Shown here piece after piece: positions 29,903 to 32,532 of a stretch of 32,532 nucleotides of DNA. The stretch's first letter is position 1; each line of letters starts with the position of its first letter. The stretch covers positions 6,773-39,304 of the forward strand of contig DHFK01000005.1 in assembly GCA_002400365.1 (NCBI GenBank), in the 5' to 3' direction. The notes beneath the pieces were generated by a model. That model saw nothing but the letters and a program-made list of their open reading frames with translations. It searched no databases and was not told the DNA's origin. This stretch comes from Anaerolineales bacterium UBA4826. Its GTDB lineage: Bacteria; Chloroflexota; Anaerolineae; UBA4142. The position numbers and the translations under genes were made by a program.

Positions 29903-32458
29903 GTGAAAACCAAAATCCTGGGAATCGTCTTACTCGCGCTAAACGTCGCTTGTTCTGCGCCCGGCACAGCGCAGCCCCTCCCGACTCTCGCCGCTCCGAG
30001 CGCGCCTCCGCCAACCGCGTCCTTCACGCGCACCACCGCGCCGCCAACTGTCGCGCCAAGCGCGCCCACCGTGCGCGCGCGGGTCGTGCTGCGCGATCTC
30101 CCTGGCGTCGGACGCAATCCGTACGGCATGGCACTGCTCGGCGACAAACTCTACGTCGTGAACACCGGCACGGACAATTTGGCAGTCATTCAAAACGACC
30201 GTGTCGTCAAATTTCTGCCGACCGGCAAACGACCGGCGGACATCGTCGCCGACCCGGCGCAGAACCGCCTGTACGTCGCGAATGCCGGCGACAAGACCAT
30301 CAGTCTCGTCGTGAACGATCAGGTCGCGCTGACGACAAGCGTCGGCGCAGAACCCCGCGCGCTGCTGTTGCTCGAAAACCGGTTATTCGTCGGCTTGGAT
30401 TCCAAGGGGACCATTCTCGTTCTCGATCCTGGCACGTTGCAGACCCAGTCCAGCATCACCCTTCCCAACGCCTTTAGCATCATCAGTCTCGCGGGCGATG
30501 CGGTGCACCATCGGATCTATGCGAGTCTATACGACAAGATCGCGGTGATAGATTCCAATAATCTGCGCGTGCTCAAGATCATTGACGCCAAGGGCAGTTA
30601 CTATACGCTCGTCGCCAATCCGAACAACGATAGCATCCTCGCGGCGATCTACAACTCGACTTACAACGCGCAGTTCCTGACCGCGCTCGACCCAGTTGCC
30701 GGCTCGACGCGCGGGCAGGTGAAGATCGGCGGCGATCCGCACGGCGCGGTGCTTGCCATGGACGGCTCGCGCGTCTATGTCGCGAATTCGTACGCGAATA
30801 CCGTGTCCGTCGTCAACCCGCGTGACATGACCGAAATCGCAGTGATTCCGGTGGACCTGCGACCGTACGCGCTTGCGCTAGATGAAAAGGCACGCCGACT
30901 CTACGTCGCGAATTACGACGACGACAACGTCAACGCGATTGACACCCAGTCGAATCAGGTCGTCGCCACGATTCCGTTGGGGATGAATGTCTCAGCGCTA
31001 GTCGCGAATGAAAGCGCGGGACGCGTCTACGCGGCAAGCGCATCCACCGATTCGGTGTTCGTCATCGAAGGCGCGCGCGTCGTCAAGGAAATCGGCGTCG
31101 GACGTAACCCGGTGGATTTGGCGCGCGACGCGCAAGGCAATCGCATCTTGGTCGCCAACACCGCCGATGGCACGCTGACGCTCATTGACGAATCGAGTTT
31201 CAGCATCCGCGCCACGCAGCCGATCACGCGGTTTATGGCGACCGTCGCAGTGGACAACCCGCGCGCGCGGATCTTTGCCGGCGACGTCATCCTCGACGCG
31301 AACACGCTCGCGCCCATCGGCAAGTTGACGATGCGCGGGTTTACGCTCGGCTCGGTCATCACGCCCGATTTCGTGCGCGTGAATCCGAACCTCAATCGCA
31401 TCTACGCCCTGGGAAGCAACGGCACGCCGGGCTCCAACTCGCGCTTGATCCTGTACAGCGTGGACGGGAATACGTTGACGCAGCGCAACACTCCATCGTG
31501 CATCTATGGCAATGTCTCCGCGATCGCGCTCGACCCGGAGACAAACCGGGTTTACACCGCCGAAGCGCATCCGCTCGCGTACACCTACGGACTGTGCGGC
31601 TGGGACGCGCAGGACGCCAAGATTATTTCACTGCCACTGCCCACGTACGCCCCCGGCATAGAGTACAATCCGCAGACGCATCACCTGTTCCTGTCCCAGG
31701 TTCTACGCCGCGGCTCTTATGGCCCCACGCCTACTCTTGGCAACGACGCCGTTTTCGTTCTGGACACCAATTCGTTCGGTCAGGTCGCGCGGCTGCAAGT
31801 GGATAATCCCGGCAAGATGGCGCGGCTCGGCAACACGATCTACGTCGCGAATCGCGAGGATGGCTCGATCACGTTGATCGAAGATGTCGCCATGCCGATT
31901 CCGCCAGCCCCTACGCCGACGCTGACGCCCACGCCCTACCCGACCTTGCCGCCGATGCCGACCCTGACGCGCGCGGTCACGCCGGCGGCGCGCGTGACGG
32001 CGACTCCCTGCGCGCTTGCCGTTTCGCCGCAGTTCGCCGCGCGGTTGACGATCGAACCACAAGCGCGGCTCAACTGCCCGACGGAAGCCGCGCGCAGCGT
32101 GAATTTCGTGACGCAATCGTTCGAGCGCGGCGCGATGTTTTGGCGCGAAGATGAGAAACGTATCATCGTCTTGTTCGGCGACAAAACGTGGAGCGCGTTC
32201 GACGACACGTGGAACAATTCATTGCCGGAGGACTCGTGTCCCAGCGTCGGCGTCGCGGGAGGGCTGACCAAGCCACGGCGCGGCTTTGGCAAAGTGTGGT
32301 GCGAACAGGTGAATGTGCGCGCGAAACTCGGCGCAGCCACTGCGGCGGAATTCGGAGCGTACCCCGCGCTCGCGCAGCGCTTTGAGCGCGGGCAGATGTT
32401 TGCCGGCGCGCAACCGCATCAAGCGTTCGTGCTGCACGCGGATGACAAGTGGGAGTGA
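29903..32458 (+). CDS. Exported YVTN-type beta-propeller protein with C-terminal repeat domain
   Basis: Exported protein of 851 residues. A signal peptide (about 1-20) ends LNVACS, possibly a lipobox, though the -3 position is Asn where Leu is usual. A short Pro/Thr stretch precedes a long run of YVTN/NHL-like blades (about 65-660) with units such as RLYVANAGDKTISLV and RVYVANSYANTVSVV. A second Pro/Thr linker (about 668-703) leads to a C-terminal domain (about 715-851). In it FERGAMFW (from 740) and FERGQMF (from 827) mark two related units, joined by RRGFGKVWCEQVNVRAKLGAAT. I recall this C-terminal domain from Chloroflexota surface proteins, without a name. It may bind or display a ligand at the surface. 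The start is GTG 29903 with GGAGG upstream. Confidence 0.85.
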   Translation: MKTKILGIVLLALNVACSAPGTAQPLPTLAAPSAPPPTASFTRTTAPPTVAPSAPTVRARVVLRDLPGVGRNPYGMALLGDKLYVVNTGTDNLAVIQNDRVVKFLPTGKRPADIVADPAQNRLYVANAGDKTISLVVNDQVALTTSVGAEPRALLLLENRLFVGLDSKGTILVLDPGTLQTQSSITLPNAFSIISLAGDAVHHRIYASLYDKIAVIDSNNLRVLKIIDAKGSYYTLVANPNNDSILAAIYNSTYNAQFLTALDPVAGSTRGQVKIGGDPHGAVLAMDGSRVYVANSYANTVSVVNPRDMTEIAVIPVDLRPYALALDEKARRLYVANYDDDNVNAIDTQSNQVVATIPLGMNVSALVANESAGRVYAASASTDSVFVIEGARVVKEIGVGRNPVDLARDAQGNRILVANTADGTLTLIDESSFSIRATQPITRFMATVAVDNPRARIFAGDVILDANTLAPIGKLTMRGFTLGSVITPDFVRVNPNLNRIYALGSNGTPGSNSRLILYSVDGNTLTQRNTPSCIYGNVSAIALDPETNRVYTAEAHPLAYTYGLCGWDAQDAKIISLPLPTYAPGIEYNPQTHHLFLSQVLRRGSYGPTPTLGNDAVFVLDTNSFGQVARLQVDNPGKMARLGNTIYVANREDGSITLIEDVAMPIPPAPTPTLTPTPYPTLPPMPTLTRAVTPAARVTATPCALAVSPQFAARLTIEPQARLNCPTEAARSVNFVTQSFERGAMFWREDEKRIIVLFGDKTWSAFDDTWNNSLPEDSCPSVGVAGGLTKPRRGFGKVWCEQVNVRAKLGAATAAEFGAYPALAQRFERGQMFAGAQPHQAFVLHADDKWE

Positions 32459-32532
32459 ATAAGGGCAGAAGGATGAAGGATGAAAGATGAGAGCAAGAAT
32501 CTTGTTCATCCTTCTGACTTTTGCCTTGCAGA
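32459..32532. repeat. GGATGAA heptad inverted repeat (copy at the window end)
   Basis: Right after the last stop, GAAGGAT and GAAAGAT heptads are followed by the inverted arm. CAGAAGGATGAA (32466-32477) pairs perfectly with TTCATCCTTCTG (32505-32516), and AAGG/CCTT flanks pair further out. The opening shares GGCAGAAGGATGA with the copy after the permease gene at 313-380. It probably terminates the propeller gene. Confidence 0.8.

Overview
The window looks like a chromosomal segment of a high-GC, single-membrane (monoderm) bacterium, most likely a Chloroflexota/Anaerolineae-type organism. This is inferred, not computed. The reasons are: the gene set AmaP-type membrane anchor, ScpB, RluB-type pseudouridine synthase, Cmk and PlsC in one run; a CdaA/CdaR c-di-AMP module; a very long YfhO-type membrane protein; exported proteins with Pro/Thr-rich linkers; a secreted protein with a YLPLIARN motif; and many short dispersed inverted repeats between genes. 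No rRNA, tRNA, CRISPR array, transposase or phage gene was seen. Three genes use GTG or TTG starts that are well supported by ribosome-binding sites or overlaps, and two or three others probably do.

Layout, left to right. 1-1471 (+): the 3' end of an iron-type ABC permease and its ATPase. 1488-3961 (+): a consensus promoter, a hairpin-bearing leader and two exported proteins, one cohesin-like plus dockerin and one membrane-anchored cohesin-like. 4025-5522 (+): a secreted protein of unknown function and two small membrane proteins, one PspC. 5464-9010 (-): a compact operon for a two-domain rhodanese sulfurtransferase, an FAD-dependent DadA-like oxidoreductase and an MFS transporter. 9139-10386 (-): a second MFS transporter, divergent from 10546-13058 (+), a GH13 glycosidase overlapping DNA polymerase IV. 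13213-16265 (-): glmS followed by a third MFS transporter. 16266-16724: a 460-base gene-free stretch with two heptad-type inverted repeats and an unexplained GC-rich block. 16725-25146 and on to 27357 (-): TPR protein, cdaA, cdaR, a YfhO-like protein, then amaP, scpB, rluB, cmk and plsC. 27414-29802 (-): argF (separated from the TPR gene by a hairpin), a phosphoesterase and a membrane protein. 29903-32458 (+): a large exported beta-propeller protein, divergent from the membrane protein.

Functional threads: (i) cell-surface assembly (cohesin/dockerin pair, secreted proteins, beta-propeller protein); (ii) envelope and second-messenger housekeeping (GlmS, PlsC, CdaA/CdaR, AmaP, PspC); (iii) chromosome segregation, repair and translation (ScpB, DinB, RluB); (iv) nitrogen and sulfur metabolism (ArgF, DadA-like oxidase, sulfurtransferase).

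The most unusual features are the cohesin/dockerin locus and the set of short-period inverted repeats. The repeats sit at gene ends and in several cases supply stop codons, C-terminal residues or an in-frame insertion.
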